Source of the DNA: Bacillus sp. AFS041924
Lineage (GTDB): Bacteria; Bacillota; Bacilli; Bacillales; Bacillaceae_G
Length of the DNA: 64,000 nucleotides
Direction of reading: 5' to 3'
Assembly: GCF_002577195.1 (NCBI RefSeq)
Contig: NZ_NULG01000116.1
Location: forward strand, 1 to 64,000
A model generated the notes under the pieces. It worked only from the letters and a program-made list of their open reading frames with translations, ran no database searches and was not told the DNA's origin. Position numbers and translations under genes: made by a program. Shown one piece after another: positions 35,242 through 44,328 of this stretch. The first letter of the stretch is position 1; each line of letters opens with the position of its first letter.

Positions 35242-36717
35242 ATGAATAATCAGCAAAATTCGGCGGAACAGCCGTTTAGTGTTAAAACGATTATTGGTCC
35301 AATGATGGCAGTAATCGTAGGAATGATAATGGTTATTTTAGATAGTACCGTAGTAAACGTTGCATTACCGGGTATTACAGAATATTTTAAATCTGATTTA
35401 ACTAAAATGCAGTGGACGATCACTGGGTATACATTAGCTTTATCAGCAGTAATTCCACTTGCGGGTTGGATGTCTGATCGATTTGGAGCAAAAAGAATTT
35501 TCTTATTAACGATTTTGTTTTTTACAATCGGTTCTGTACTTTGTTCGGTTGCGCAAACACCTGAACAATTAATTATTTATCGTATTATTCAAGGAATCGG
35601 TGGAGGGATGGTTGCACCAATCGGTATGGCAATTATCTTTAGATTAGCTCCTCCAGAGAAAATCGGTTCAATTATGGGTATGCTTGGAATTCCAATGTTA
35701 CTTGCACCTGCATTAGGTCCAGTTATTTCAGGATGGTTTGTAGAATATTCTACTTGGCACTGGATTTTCTTAATTAATTTACCAATCGGTATTATCGCAT
35801 TAATAATTGGAGCTAAATTTTTACCTAAATTTGAAACAAAATCAGTTCCTGCTCTTGATGGATTAGGAATTATGATTGCCCCAATCGCTTTTTCGATGTT
35901 AGCTTTTGGAGTAAGCCAAAGTTCAACAAGTTGGACTTCAAAAGAAACATTAACAGGTTTAATAGTTGGTGGAGTAGCATTATTACTTTTCATCGTTGTT
36001 GAACTTCGCCAAAAACAACCTTTACTTGAGTTACGAGTTTTTAAATCGTCTGATTTTGTTCGAAGTATTTTAATTACATGGATCATGCAAATTGCATTAT
36101 TCGGTTCTTTCTTAATTGTTCCGTTATTTTTACAAACAGTTAAACAGTATGGTGCATTTGAAACTGGCTTAATCATGTTACCTCAAGCAGTAGCATCTGC
36201 TTTAATGATGCCAATTGGTGGTAAAATGTATGATAAAGTTGGTGCAAGACCGATGGCGTTAGTTGGATTAACGGTGATAACATCTTCACTTTTCATTTTC
36301 TCAAAAATTTCAGTTGACTCGTCAAATACATTTATTATGCTAACACTTGCTATGATGGGTGCAGGTATGGGATTATCAATGATGCCGATCAATACACATG
36401 TATTACAATCTGCTCCAAGACATTTAGTAAGTCGTGTAACACCTTTAACTGCAGCTGCACAGCAAGTAATGGTGTCATTTGCAGTAGCAGGTATGGCAGG
36501 ATTTTTAACTTCTAGTACAAAGGATCATATGGCAAAAGCAACAAATCCATTAAATGCAATGATTTCAGCATTTGGAGATACGTTCTTACTTGCAGCAGGA
36601 ATTGCATTAGCCGGAGCGCTGTTAGCCATTATTTTACGTAAACCGAAAGTACAAGATACAAATACATCACAAGAAGATCTTGATGAATCAAAGTCTTCAA
36701 TGATGGTAGGACACTAA
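35242..36717 (+). CDS. DHA2-family (EmrB/QacA) MFS drug exporter
   Basis: A 491-residue, 14-helix MFS exporter: motif D1-like LDSTVVNVALPGI near residue 35, GWMSDRFGAKRIF (loop 2-3) near 76, and motif C GIPMLLAPALGPVISGW near 149. It exports drugs by proton antiport; substrates unknown. GGGGATAAT precedes the ATG. Monocistronic, with no adjacent regulator. Confidence 0.93.
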   Translation: MNNQQNSAEQPFSVKTIIGPMMAVIVGMIMVILDSTVVNVALPGITEYFKSDLTKMQWTITGYTLALSAVIPLAGWMSDRFGAKRIFLLTILFFTIGSVLCSVAQTPEQLIIYRIIQGIGGGMVAPIGMAIIFRLAPPEKIGSIMGMLGIPMLLAPALGPVISGWFVEYSTWHWIFLINLPIGIIALIIGAKFLPKFETKSVPALDGLGIMIAPIAFSMLAFGVSQSSTSWTSKETLTGLIVGGVALLLFIVVELRQKQPLLELRVFKSSDFVRSILITWIMQIALFGSFLIVPLFLQTVKQYGAFETGLIMLPQAVASALMMPIGGKMYDKVGARPMALVGLTVITSSLFIFSKISVDSSNTFIMLTLAMMGAGMGLSMMPINTHVLQSAPRHLVSRVTPLTAAAQQVMVSFAVAGMAGFLTSSTKDHMAKATNPLNAMISAFGDTFLLAAGIALAGALLAIILRKPKVQDTNTSQEDLDESKSSMMVGH

Positions 36718-36724
36718 TAAATAA

Positions 36725-36760
36725 AACAGAAGCCGAAATATATTTTGGCTTCTGTTTTTT
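36725..36760 (+). terminator. Terminator after the EmrB-type exporter
   Basis: AACAGAAGCC pairs with GGCTTCTGTT (36747-36756), extended by AAA/TTT, then a T run. Confidence 0.88.
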
Positions 36761-36934
36761 GGTTTATATAGTATAATTTACTTATTATCGAATAAATTTT
36801 AATACTTTCTACAATTTTAAAAGAAATGATATAATTCTAGTTGAATTGTAATAAAAATGTCCTTATTATGTAAAGATTAGTCTGTATAATAAAGGCTCAT
36901 GAAAATAGATATACATAATAATGGAGCTGATTAA

Positions 36935-37843
36935 ATGTTTAAAAGTATTTGTAAAGCAACTTTGGCACTTTCAATTTTGACTGGAGGTTTATTCTACGGA
37001 AATAATACTCCGAATTCAATTAAGACTGTGGAAGCCGCAACTGTGAATGGAACAGTAACTGCATCAGTATTAAATATTAGAAGTGGTCCTAGCACTACAT
37101 ATAAAGTTGTTGGAACACTTAAAAAGGGTGCTAAAGTATCAATTACTCGCACAAGTGGGTCTTGGTATAAAATAACAAGTGGGACGAAAACTGGATGGGT
37201 TTCAAGTAAATACATAAAAAAATCCCCCACAACAGTTTCAGCTACAACCGTAAACAAAATGAAAACTTTAGGTACTTCAAAGCAATTAATCGTAGTTTCA
37301 GCACAAAACGAGAGTACAAGAAATGTTTTAATTGAAACATTTGAAAAAAGTAGTACTAGTTGGAAGAAATTACATACATATACAGGTGTGATCGGTAAAA
37401 ACGGGATGATTAGTAATAAACATGAAGGTGATTATGAAACACCAGAAGGAAAATATACAATCACTAAAGCATTCGGTAGATATTCAAATCCTGGTACGAA
37501 AATGACATACCGTAAAATTACTTCAAATGATGTTTGGGTAGATGATTCAAATAGTAATTTATATAACACGTGGCAATTAGCTTCAGAAAATAAAGGTAGA
37601 TGGAATAGCGCTGAAAAGATGAATATTTCTCTATACAATTATGGATTTGTCATTAACTATAATACAGCAAGAACTCCAGGAAAAGGGAGTGCAATATTTT
37701 TCCATATCGCAGGAACTTCAGGTTACACTGCAGGCTGTACAGCTACATCTAAAGCAAATGTCGTATCAATTTTAAAATGGTTAGACCCTGCAAAAAAACC
37801 ACTAATTATTCAAACACCATTGAGTAAATTAACTAACTATTAA
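36935..37843 (+). CDS. Secreted SH3b plus L,D-transpeptidase (YkuD-like) protein
   Basis: A 302-residue exported protein: signal peptide (about residues 1-34, cut near VEAATVNG), a bacterial SH3 domain (about 35-95, SVLNIRSGPSTTYKVVGTL and GWVSSKYIK) and a C-terminal L,D-transpeptidase-like domain with HIAGTSGYTAGCTATSKANV (His near 257, Cys near 268). Its fold would cross-link or modify peptidoglycan. The GCTA active-site context resembles the YafK/ErfK-type branch more than canonical YkuD (SHGCxR). Confidence 0.85.
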   Translation: MFKSICKATLALSILTGGLFYGNNTPNSIKTVEAATVNGTVTASVLNIRSGPSTTYKVVGTLKKGAKVSITRTSGSWYKITSGTKTGWVSSKYIKKSPTTVSATTVNKMKTLGTSKQLIVVSAQNESTRNVLIETFEKSSTSWKKLHTYTGVIGKNGMISNKHEGDYETPEGKYTITKAFGRYSNPGTKMTYRKITSNDVWVDDSNSNLYNTWQLASENKGRWNSAEKMNISLYNYGFVINYNTARTPGKGSAIFFHIAGTSGYTAGCTATSKANVVSILKWLDPAKKPLIIQTPLSKLTNY

Positions 37844-37854
37844 TATGATTTGGA

Positions 37855-37884
37855 AACTGGTCAATTGTTTGATCAGTTTTTTTT
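37855..37884 (+). terminator. Terminator after the L,D-transpeptidase gene
   Basis: AAACTGGTCAA pairs with TTTGATCAGTTT, followed by T residues. The rest of the gap to 38180 shows no gene or motif I recognise. Confidence 0.8.
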
Positions 37885-38180
37885 GATATGACATACTTGT
37901 TATTGCTATTGGAATTGCTGATGAAGGAAGAGGCCCATCAAAACTGTTGATACTTTTTGCCTTCGTGCCAAGGTTTTAAGGAAGTTATTCTCAAGGTTTG
38001 AAAATAAAAACTTCTATTCTTACCTATAAAAATGGTAATTCACAGACTTAGTAAAAATAAAAAACTAAGTTGGTAGGCTTAGATTAAGTCCGTCTAAAAA
38101 CATAAAATCAAAACCATTTGGGTAAGGTGAGTTTTCGTTCATATCAGTTGAACAAGAAATGCATAATTTACAGAGCCCCC

Positions 38181-38214
38181 AAAAAAACAGCCAATCATGT
38201 AAAAATTGGCTGTT
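38181..38214 (-). terminator. Terminator of the GH18 gene
   Basis: AACAGCCAAT (38187-38196) pairs perfectly with ATTGGCTGTT (38205-38214); T run on the minus strand. Confidence 0.88.
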
Positions 38215-38219
38215 AATTT

Positions 38220-39554
38220 TTATTTAATCTTAAATTCATTTAGTAATAATTGTTCAGTCTGAGGCATTGTAATACCTAAATGCCAACACCCCAATCCTGC
38301 TAAAGCATATTCTTTTACAAGGTGAAATTTTGCAAGTAAACTTCTAGGATCTTCAAACCAAACCTCATGGAGAATTCCATCTTTATCAGTATAACGAAAT
38401 GCTGGTGATAAAGTTTCCCGATCAAAGTAGACTTCACTTTCATACTTCTTATATTTTTTAATTGCATTTTGAGTGGAATATGCGATACCTTTTCGTTTTT
38501 CCCCAGTAATTGGCCAATCGTAGGCATATTGAGGTATTCCTAATAATAATTTTGATTTTGGTACAATTGACACAGCATAATTTAAAGTTTTTCTCACTTC
38601 ATTTAATGGAGCAATTGGCCCTGAGGAGCTGTTTGGCCAATGCCAGTTATATGTCATTAAAAACATCTTATCAACATATTTACCAAGCGTATTGTAATCA
38701 TATGCATCATAAAATTGAGGAATATGATCAGCTTCCTTTGGTGGCATCGCCATTATGACTTGCATTTTTGATTGATGAAGTTTCACAGATAATTCTTTCA
38801 TAAATAAATTGAGGTTATTCATATCTTCAGGGTTTAGTGATTCAAAATCTATACATATTCCTTTATAATCATTTTTGTCTAAAAGAGAATAGATGTTTTT
38901 TACTAACCTTTTTCGCAATGCTTTATTACTAAGTAATGAATGCACTAGTTTTGGATCGAAACCTTTCTTACTAATATTAGTTAATGTGGCGAAAGGAAGA
39001 ATGTGATTTTTCCAGGCAAACCGATTAGACTGATTTTCTTTTACTTTAATTAATTTTCCTTGAGAAGTTGGGTGAAATTCAAATATATAAATACTTGTCA
39101 GTGACTTTTTATAATAATCGATCATCCATTTATTAGTTTTTTTATCTTTAGGAATTAAGTAAGATCCGGTCCAAATTGTCGTTTTAGGAGATGAGGGAAT
39201 AATTAATTTTTGACCTGGAATAACTACATCGCTAGTAATATGATTTTTACTCTTCAAATAATTAATATCAATTGAATGTCGAAAGGCAATATCCCATAAA
39301 GTTTCTCCTTGTCTCACATAATATGTAGACCCAGGAATTATCATAGATTGTCCAATCACAAGCTTATCATTCCGATCTAATCCATTTAAATTTGCAAAGC
39401 TTTTTACATTCAATTTATATTGTTTTGATATTTTTTTCAAAGTATCCCCAGGTTTTACTTCATATACAATCAAAGCATTAGCAGTTAAAACTGGAGATAA
39501 TAACAAAAATAATAATGTAAATAGGAATATTAATAAACGCTTAGCCAAACGCAA
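38220..39554 (-). CDS. LysM-GH18 spore-cortex hydrolase (SleL/YaaH-like)
   Basis: A 444-residue protein: hydrophobic signal (about 1-28), two LysM peptidoglycan-binding domains (YEVKPGDTLKKISKQY near 31 and YYVRQGETLWDIAFRH near 78), then a GH18 domain (about 130-444). The GH18 catalytic motif is GICIDFESLN, near residue 223, with FLMTYNWHWPNSSSGP downstream. The family includes SleL, an N-acetylglucosaminidase that digests cortex fragments at spore germination. The ATG follows AAGGAGGTATT. Monocistronic. Confidence 0.9.
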   Translation of the reverse strand: MRLAKRLLIFLFTLLFLLLSPVLTANALIVYEVKPGDTLKKISKQYKLNVKSFANLNGLDRNDKLVIGQSMIIPGSTYYVRQGETLWDIAFRHSIDINYLKSKNHITSDVVIPGQKLIIPSSPKTTIWTGSYLIPKDKKTNKWMIDYYKKSLTSIYIFEFHPTSQGKLIKVKENQSNRFAWKNHILPFATLTNISKKGFDPKLVHSLLSNKALRKRLVKNIYSLLDKNDYKGICIDFESLNPEDMNNLNLFMKELSVKLHQSKMQVIMAMPPKEADHIPQFYDAYDYNTLGKYVDKMFLMTYNWHWPNSSSGPIAPLNEVRKTLNYAVSIVPKSKLLLGIPQYAYDWPITGEKRKGIAYSTQNAIKKYKKYESEVYFDRETLSPAFRYTDKDGILHEVWFEDPRSLLAKFHLVKEYALAGLGCWHLGITMPQTEQLLLNEFKIK

Positions 39555-39795
39555 TACCTCCTTAATTAGGTAGTATTTTTAATTTTAACAACTCATTAAA
39601 TATCCTTTACTTAATTAGAAAATTTTACTTATATAAGTAATCAAATGATTATGAGAATTTTGTTCTGAACTGAAGATTGAAGTACTTTTAATGCTCGTAT
39701 TAAAAAGTAAAGTCCAAAATGTTATGTTTATTTTGAAATTTCAAAGTATAATAAAAAGAACTCTTATGTTAAAAAGGAATTTATAGAGGTGGAAT

Positions 39796-40362
39796 ATGGG
39801 GAAAACAGAATTTTTTGAAATAGAAACGAGTCGATTAAAGCTTAGAAGATTTAAAGATGAAGATCTTAATAACTTTTATAAATATCGTTCAAATCCTGAT
39901 GTGGCGATTTATCAGGGGTGGGAGAATTATACATATGAACAGGCAACTGATTTTATTGAAAAACAAAAAGCCGCTAAAATGAATATTCAAGATTCATGGG
40001 TTCAAGTTGCGATTGAATATAAAATGGATCGTCAACTAATAGGTGACATTGGTGTGCATACTTTATTAACTCCAGCAAATGAAGTTGAAGTCGGCTTTAC
40101 ATTAGAACCATCGTATCAGAATAAGGGATATGCAAATGAAGCTTTAAATGGGTTAATTAATTATTTATTCAATGAGTTAAATAAAGTAAAAATAAACGCA
40201 ATTGCTGATGAGCGTAATGCATCATCCATTAAATTATTAAAAAAATTGGGATTTAAAGAAGTAAAAAAAATCGAGAATTCTTATTTTAAAGGCCAATATG
40301 TAACTGAATTTATGTTTGAACTTACGAAAAATGATTGGAATAAGGTAGGAGTTGGTGTTTAA
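39796..40362 (+). CDS. GNAT N-acetyltransferase (RimJ/RimL type)
   Basis: A 188-residue acetyltransferase: ETSRLKLRRFKDEDL start, acetyl-CoA loop EPSYQNKGYANEALNGLI near residue 112 and ERNASSIKLLKKLGFKEVK near 140. AGAGGTGG precedes the ATG. It ends directly before the EamA transporter gene (no gap), so the two form an operon. Confidence 0.9.
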   Translation: MGKTEFFEIETSRLKLRRFKDEDLNNFYKYRSNPDVAIYQGWENYTYEQATDFIEKQKAAKMNIQDSWVQVAIEYKMDRQLIGDIGVHTLLTPANEVEVGFTLEPSYQNKGYANEALNGLINYLFNELNKVKINAIADERNASSIKLLKKLGFKEVKKIENSYFKGQYVTEFMFELTKNDWNKVGVGV

Positions 40363-41274
40363 ATGAACTTCTTTAAAGGAGCATTGTATTTATCGTTGGC
40401 CGCTAGTATTTGGGGAATGACATATGTTGTTAGTAAAGTAGTATTAGATAGTATAACCCCATGGCTTTTACTCGAAATGAGATTTCTTTTAGCTTTACTA
40501 ACATTAGGAATTATTAGCTTTTTCCAAAAAAGCTGGAAAATTAGTAAGAAGGATCTATTTCCAATCGCGATCATAGCTTTAGTCGGCTATACTGGTTCAA
40601 TTGGCTTACAATTTCTCGGTACGAAGCTTTCAGGTGCAGCAATGGGCTCCTTAATTACTTCAGCTTCACCAGCGCTAATATCATTTTTTGCATTTATCAT
40701 TTTAAAAGAAAAGATTAATAGCCGTAAAATTTTATCTTTAATTTTAGCAACGATTGGAGTAGTTGTTGTAATTGGATTGCCACAAGGTGGTGCTAATTCA
40801 GGAGCATATTATGGTAATCTTATATTAGTAGGAGCAGCAATAACTTGGGCATTATATACAGTTTTAAGTAAAGTTCAGACTACTAAATATTCATCATTAA
40901 CGGTTACAACTTGGGCAACAGTATTTGGTGTAATTTTTACTTTGCCTTTTGCGATTTTTGAACAAAATAAACACTTAACTAACTTGCCATCTAATAGTTG
41001 GATTTGGCTTGGAGTCGTTTTTTTAGGAACGATCTCAACAGCAGGTGCATTTTATCTTTGGAATAAAGGGTTTGAATATATCGATACATCCACAGGATCT
41101 TTGTTTTTCTTTTTACAGCCTTTAATTGGAACAATCTTTGGGTACTTTCTATTAAATGAAGATATTAATCTTTCTTTTTTCATAGGAAGTATTCTAATTC
41201 TTATTGCTGTGTATTTATCGATTAAAGAACCTAAGCAGAAGGCCGAGTTTCAATATCATTCAAAAAAAGCATAA
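40363..41274 (+). CDS. EamA-family (DMT) transporter
   Basis: A 303-residue transporter with ten hydrophobic helices in two EamA repeats (ASIWGMTYVVSKVVLD near residue 11; ITWALYTVLSKVQT near 161). It probably exports a small metabolite. The ATG follows the acetyltransferase stop directly; a GTAGGAG site lies inside that gene. Confidence 0.9.
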   Translation: MNFFKGALYLSLAASIWGMTYVVSKVVLDSITPWLLLEMRFLLALLTLGIISFFQKSWKISKKDLFPIAIIALVGYTGSIGLQFLGTKLSGAAMGSLITSASPALISFFAFIILKEKINSRKILSLILATIGVVVVIGLPQGGANSGAYYGNLILVGAAITWALYTVLSKVQTTKYSSLTVTTWATVFGVIFTLPFAIFEQNKHLTNLPSNSWIWLGVVFLGTISTAGAFYLWNKGFEYIDTSTGSLFFFLQPLIGTIFGYFLLNEDINLSFFIGSILILIAVYLSIKEPKQKAEFQYHSKKA

Positions 41275-41396
41275 ACATTGAAAAGAATGGTGGAGTAATC
41301 ATATCAGCAGTAATTATACTCGGAGGTAAATTTGCTACATTTATGCCTTCTGGAATACTTTTATTGATTCAGAAAAACATGTAATATAATAAATTA

Positions 41397-41440
41397 ATAG
41401 CCGACTTACTACTGTAATTATAGTAGGGTCGGCTATTTTC
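41397..41440 (+). terminator. Terminator downstream of the EamA gene
   Basis: ATAGCCGAC pairs with GTCGGCTAT, with an inner TACTA/TAGTA stem, then T residues. Between the EamA stop and this hairpin, 41302-41384 encodes a hydrophobic frame (ISAVIILGGKFATFMPSGI) without a start, possibly a transporter remnant. Confidence 0.8.
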
Positions 41441-41501
41441 GTTGGTATAATTGAAAGAATATTGAAAAATACGAACAGTTTGTGAACACCGCATAAAAAA
41501 C

Positions 41502-41602
41502 TGTGAAAGTGGCTTAATTAAGTATGGAAGGTGGCTTAATTAATGGTGAAAGTGGTTTAATTAACGATGAAAATGGCTTTAATAAAGACGAAATTGACTG
41601 GT
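41502..41602. repeat. 21-bp tandem repeat array (GTGAAAGTGGCTTAATTAA type)
   Basis: Four to five units spaced exactly 21 bp: TGTGAAAGTGGCTTAATTAA, TATGGAAGGTGGCTTAATTA, TGGTGAAAGTGGTTTAATTA, then a decaying copy and a partial unit (GACGAAATTGACTGG). It lies just beyond prfC in the intergenic space. Confidence 0.85.
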
Positions 41603-41620
41603 TCATATTTTACAGCATGA

Positions 41621-41649
41621 AAAAAGTGGATGTAAAAACATCCACTTTT
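41621..41649 (-). terminator. Terminator of prfC
   Basis: AAAAGTGGATGT pairs with ACATCCACTTTT around AAAA; A/T tracts flank it. Confidence 0.9.
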
Positions 41650-41652
41650 AAA

Positions 41653-43248
41653 TTAATCAACTTGTATTTCATTATTAACATCAAGAGCGTCAACTAATTC
41701 TAATTCCTCATGACGTTCCTTGAAGCGATTGAACGTAAATTCATTCGCAAATAGGAATAGTGGACGTTCGAAACGGTCATATACAAGCATGTTTCGCATA
41801 TCTTGATACTTCTTAAGTCCTTTTACATCATCAGTTTTAACCCAACGAGCAATATTATAATCAACATGGTCTTTTCGGATATCAGATCCATATTCATTTT
41901 TTAAACGGTATTCAAAAACTTCAAATTGAAGTTGACCTACTGCGCCTAAAATGACCTCATTAAATTCATTTTTATAAACTTGAATTGCACCTTCTTGAGC
42001 TAATTGCTCAACACCTTTATGGAAGTGCTTAGATTTTAATGAGTTAACTGGGCTTACTCGTAAGAATAGCTCAGGTGGGAAAGTTGGTAATGGCTCAAAG
42101 AATAATTTTTGTTTACCGGATGTAATTGTATCACCGATTTGATAAGTACCTGAATCGTAAATACCGATTACATCACCTGCATATGCTCGATCAATCGTTT
42201 CACGGTCATTAGCCATTAATTGTGTCGACTGACTTAATTTAATTTGTTTTCCTGTACGAGAAAGTATTACGTTCATTCCTCTTTCAAATACGCCTGAACA
42301 AATTCGTAAAAATGCAATTCGGTCACGGTGAGCAGGATTCATATTAGCTTGAATCTTAAAAATAAATCCACTAAATACTTCATCTGTCGGGTTAACTTCA
42401 CCATTAATCGTTTTACGAGGACCTGGAGCAGGTGACATATCTAAGAAATGATTTAAAAATGGTGTTACACCAAAGTCTACTAAAGCTGTTCCAAAGAAAA
42501 CAGGCGTAAGTTCACCAGCTTGTACTAAATCAAGATTGAATTCATTTCCTGCACCTTCTAAAAGATCAACTTCATCTCGTAAATTTTCTAAATTTGAAGG
42601 CTCTAAATAAGCTTCTAATTCAGGACCGTGCACGCCGTCTTGACCAAGCTTAATTACTTCATCTTTACGGAAAAGATGAACTTCATTTTCTAATCGGTCA
42701 AATACACCTTCAAATTGCATCCCACTACCGATAGGCCAAGTAACTGCAACAGATGGCATACCTAGAACTTCTTCTAATTCTTCCATTAATTCTAATGGAT
42801 CTTTCGCTTGGCGGTCTAATTTATTCATAAAAGTAAAAATAGGGATACCACGCATACGACAAACTTGGAAAAGTTTTTTAGTTTGTGCTTCGATACCTTT
42901 TGCTGCATCAATTACCATCACAGCAGAGTCAACAGAAGTTAGTACACGATATGTATCTTCACCAAAATCGTTATGACCAGGAGTATCCATGATTGATACC
43001 ATTTTATCATCATATTCAAATTGCATAACTGAAGAGGTTACAGAAATTCCACGTTGCTTTTCTATTTCCATCCAGTCAGATTTTGCATATTTTGAATTTT
43101 TTTGAGCTTTTACAGTTCCAGCTTCACGAATTGCTCCACCATGAAGTAGTAATTTTTCTGTTAATGTTGTTTTACCAGCATCCGGGTGAGAGATAATCCC
43201 AAAGATACGGCGCTTAGCAACTTGATTAATTAATTCTTTATTTGCCAT
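41653..43248 (-). CDS. prfC: Peptide chain release factor 3 (RF3)
   Basis: A 531-residue translational GTPase with G1 SHPDAGKTTL (near residue 20), G3 DTPGHNDF (near 88) and G4 NKLDR (near 142), then the RF3-specific C-terminal domains (FPPELFLRVSPVN and HFHKGVEQLAQEGAIQVYKN). It recycles RF1/RF2 from ribosomes after termination. Length is normal. AAAGGAC precedes the ATG on the minus strand. Monocistronic. B. subtilis lacks prfC as far as I recall; other bacilli have it. Confidence 0.95.
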   Translation of the reverse strand: MANKELINQVAKRRIFGIISHPDAGKTTLTEKLLLHGGAIREAGTVKAQKNSKYAKSDWMEIEKQRGISVTSSVMQFEYDDKMVSIMDTPGHNDFGEDTYRVLTSVDSAVMVIDAAKGIEAQTKKLFQVCRMRGIPIFTFMNKLDRQAKDPLELMEELEEVLGMPSVAVTWPIGSGMQFEGVFDRLENEVHLFRKDEVIKLGQDGVHGPELEAYLEPSNLENLRDEVDLLEGAGNEFNLDLVQAGELTPVFFGTALVDFGVTPFLNHFLDMSPAPGPRKTINGEVNPTDEVFSGFIFKIQANMNPAHRDRIAFLRICSGVFERGMNVILSRTGKQIKLSQSTQLMANDRETIDRAYAGDVIGIYDSGTYQIGDTITSGKQKLFFEPLPTFPPELFLRVSPVNSLKSKHFHKGVEQLAQEGAIQVYKNEFNEVILGAVGQLQFEVFEYRLKNEYGSDIRKDHVDYNIARWVKTDDVKGLKKYQDMRNMLVYDRFERPLFLFANEFTFNRFKERHEELELVDALDVNNEIQVD

Positions 43249-43444
43249 CTATTATAAAGTCCTTTCTAAATCAAAGATCATAAACAAATTTTTACATCCT
43301 ATCTATTATACTAGAATTCAGCGTTTGATGAAACAATTAGTAAGCAAGTTATAAACAAAGTATATCCAAGTAATAAAATAAGAATATTCTTTTTTATCAA
43401 TGATGAACTAATTTTAGATCTTATATGCTATTCTTGAACATTAA

Positions 43445-43776
43445 ATCGATACTCCAAAGTGTGATCCATGCATTCCAGTTGATCTTTGCGGTAATATTTT
43501 GATTCAAGAAGGTTTTGAAAATCCAGTTGAACTGTGGAGTTTAGGTGGAGACTTAACTGCATTAGCAACAGTTTCAATCTATAATAGTGAAAGTAGTACT
43601 GGCCCATTAATAATAGAAGTAATTAGTAAAAGTAGTCATCTAATTAATGTGTTACCTGGTAATACGAGTAGTTATACAAGTATGTATATAAATCTGTTAA
43701 AGTTTTACCTTTAAGTGAGTCACCAATCTATTTAGAAGGTAAAAATTGTATAAACGGAAGAATTCAGGAAAAATAA
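43445..43776 (+). pseudogene. Remnant of an Ena/DUF3992-like spore-appendage protein gene
   Basis: The frame from 43445 reads ...TPKCDPCIPVDLCGNILIQ and then a beta-rich stretch with the ALATVSIYNSESSTGPLIIEV segment, resembling the short Cys-containing DUF3992 proteins that build endospore appendages. A stop (43442-43444) lies where the N-terminus should continue. A frameshift near 43690 moves the coherent continuation (YKSVKVLPLSESPIYLEGKN, then CINGRIQEK) into another frame that ends at 43776. The family assignment is by pattern and is uncertain. Confidence 0.5.
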
Positions 43777-43794
43777 AAATCAAATAAAACATAG

Positions 43795-43829
43795 AACTTA
43801 TTGTTTATACGCAATAAGCTTTTTTTTTT
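43795..43829 (+). terminator. Terminator downstream of the Ena-like remnant
   Basis: AACTTATTG (43795-43803) pairs with CAATAAGCTT (one G-T pair), followed by about nine T. Confidence 0.85.
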
Positions 43830-43888
43830 ACACAAAAAATAGGCGTACTTAAATAAAAAACTTTACATATGATTTAAAGAGTAGTATG

Positions 43889-43910
43889 GTTAGTTACATA
43901 AGTAACCAAC
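43889..43910 (+). promoter_or_regulatory. Probable operator of the YtrA-type GntR regulator
   Basis: GTTAGTTAC-ATAA-GTAACCAAC is a near-perfect inverted repeat (8 of 9 positions) 35 bp before the regulator gene. AACTAACCAACTG repeats nearby at 43916-43928. Confidence 0.7.
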
Positions 43911-43944
43911 TGAATAACTAACCAACTGAGAAAGGAAGGTGCTA

Positions 43945-44316
43945 ATGAAACCGACATTAGATGAATCACAGCCAATATTCCAACAAATTGCGGTTATGAT
44001 TATGGACGAAATTATAGATGGAAGAATTAAAGAAGGGGAACAAGTACCTTCAACAAATGAATTATCTCGCTTTTTTAATATTAATCCTGCGACAGCGCGG
44101 AAAGGTCTTCAAGCATTAGTTGATAAGGAAATCATTTTTAAACAAAGAGGTGTTGGTATGTTTGTTTCAACAGGTGCGAGAGAAAAGTTAATTATAGAGC
44201 GCAAACAGCAGTTTTATGAAGAATATGTTGCCCCTTTACTTAAAGAAGCCGAGAGAATTCATTTAAATGAAGAAATGGTGATTGAATTGATAAAAAGAAA
44301 AAAAGATTCTAATTAG
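43945..44316 (+). CDS. GntR-family regulator, YtrA subfamily
   Basis: A 123-residue short GntR protein: winged helix (PIFQQIAVMIMDEIIDGRI, VPSTNELSRFFNINPATARK, FKQRGVGMFVS) with only a small C-terminal helical part, as in YtrA. Such regulators repress the ABC transporter genes that follow and respond to cell-wall-active antibiotics in B. subtilis. The ATG at 43945 has GGAAGG 6 nt upstream. It is the first gene of a three-gene operon. Confidence 0.9.
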   Translation: MKPTLDESQPIFQQIAVMIMDEIIDGRIKEGEQVPSTNELSRFFNINPATARKGLQALVDKEIIFKQRGVGMFVSTGAREKLIIERKQQFYEEYVAPLLKEAERIHLNEEMVIELIKRKKDSN

Positions 44317-44328
44317 GGGGAGAAACTA

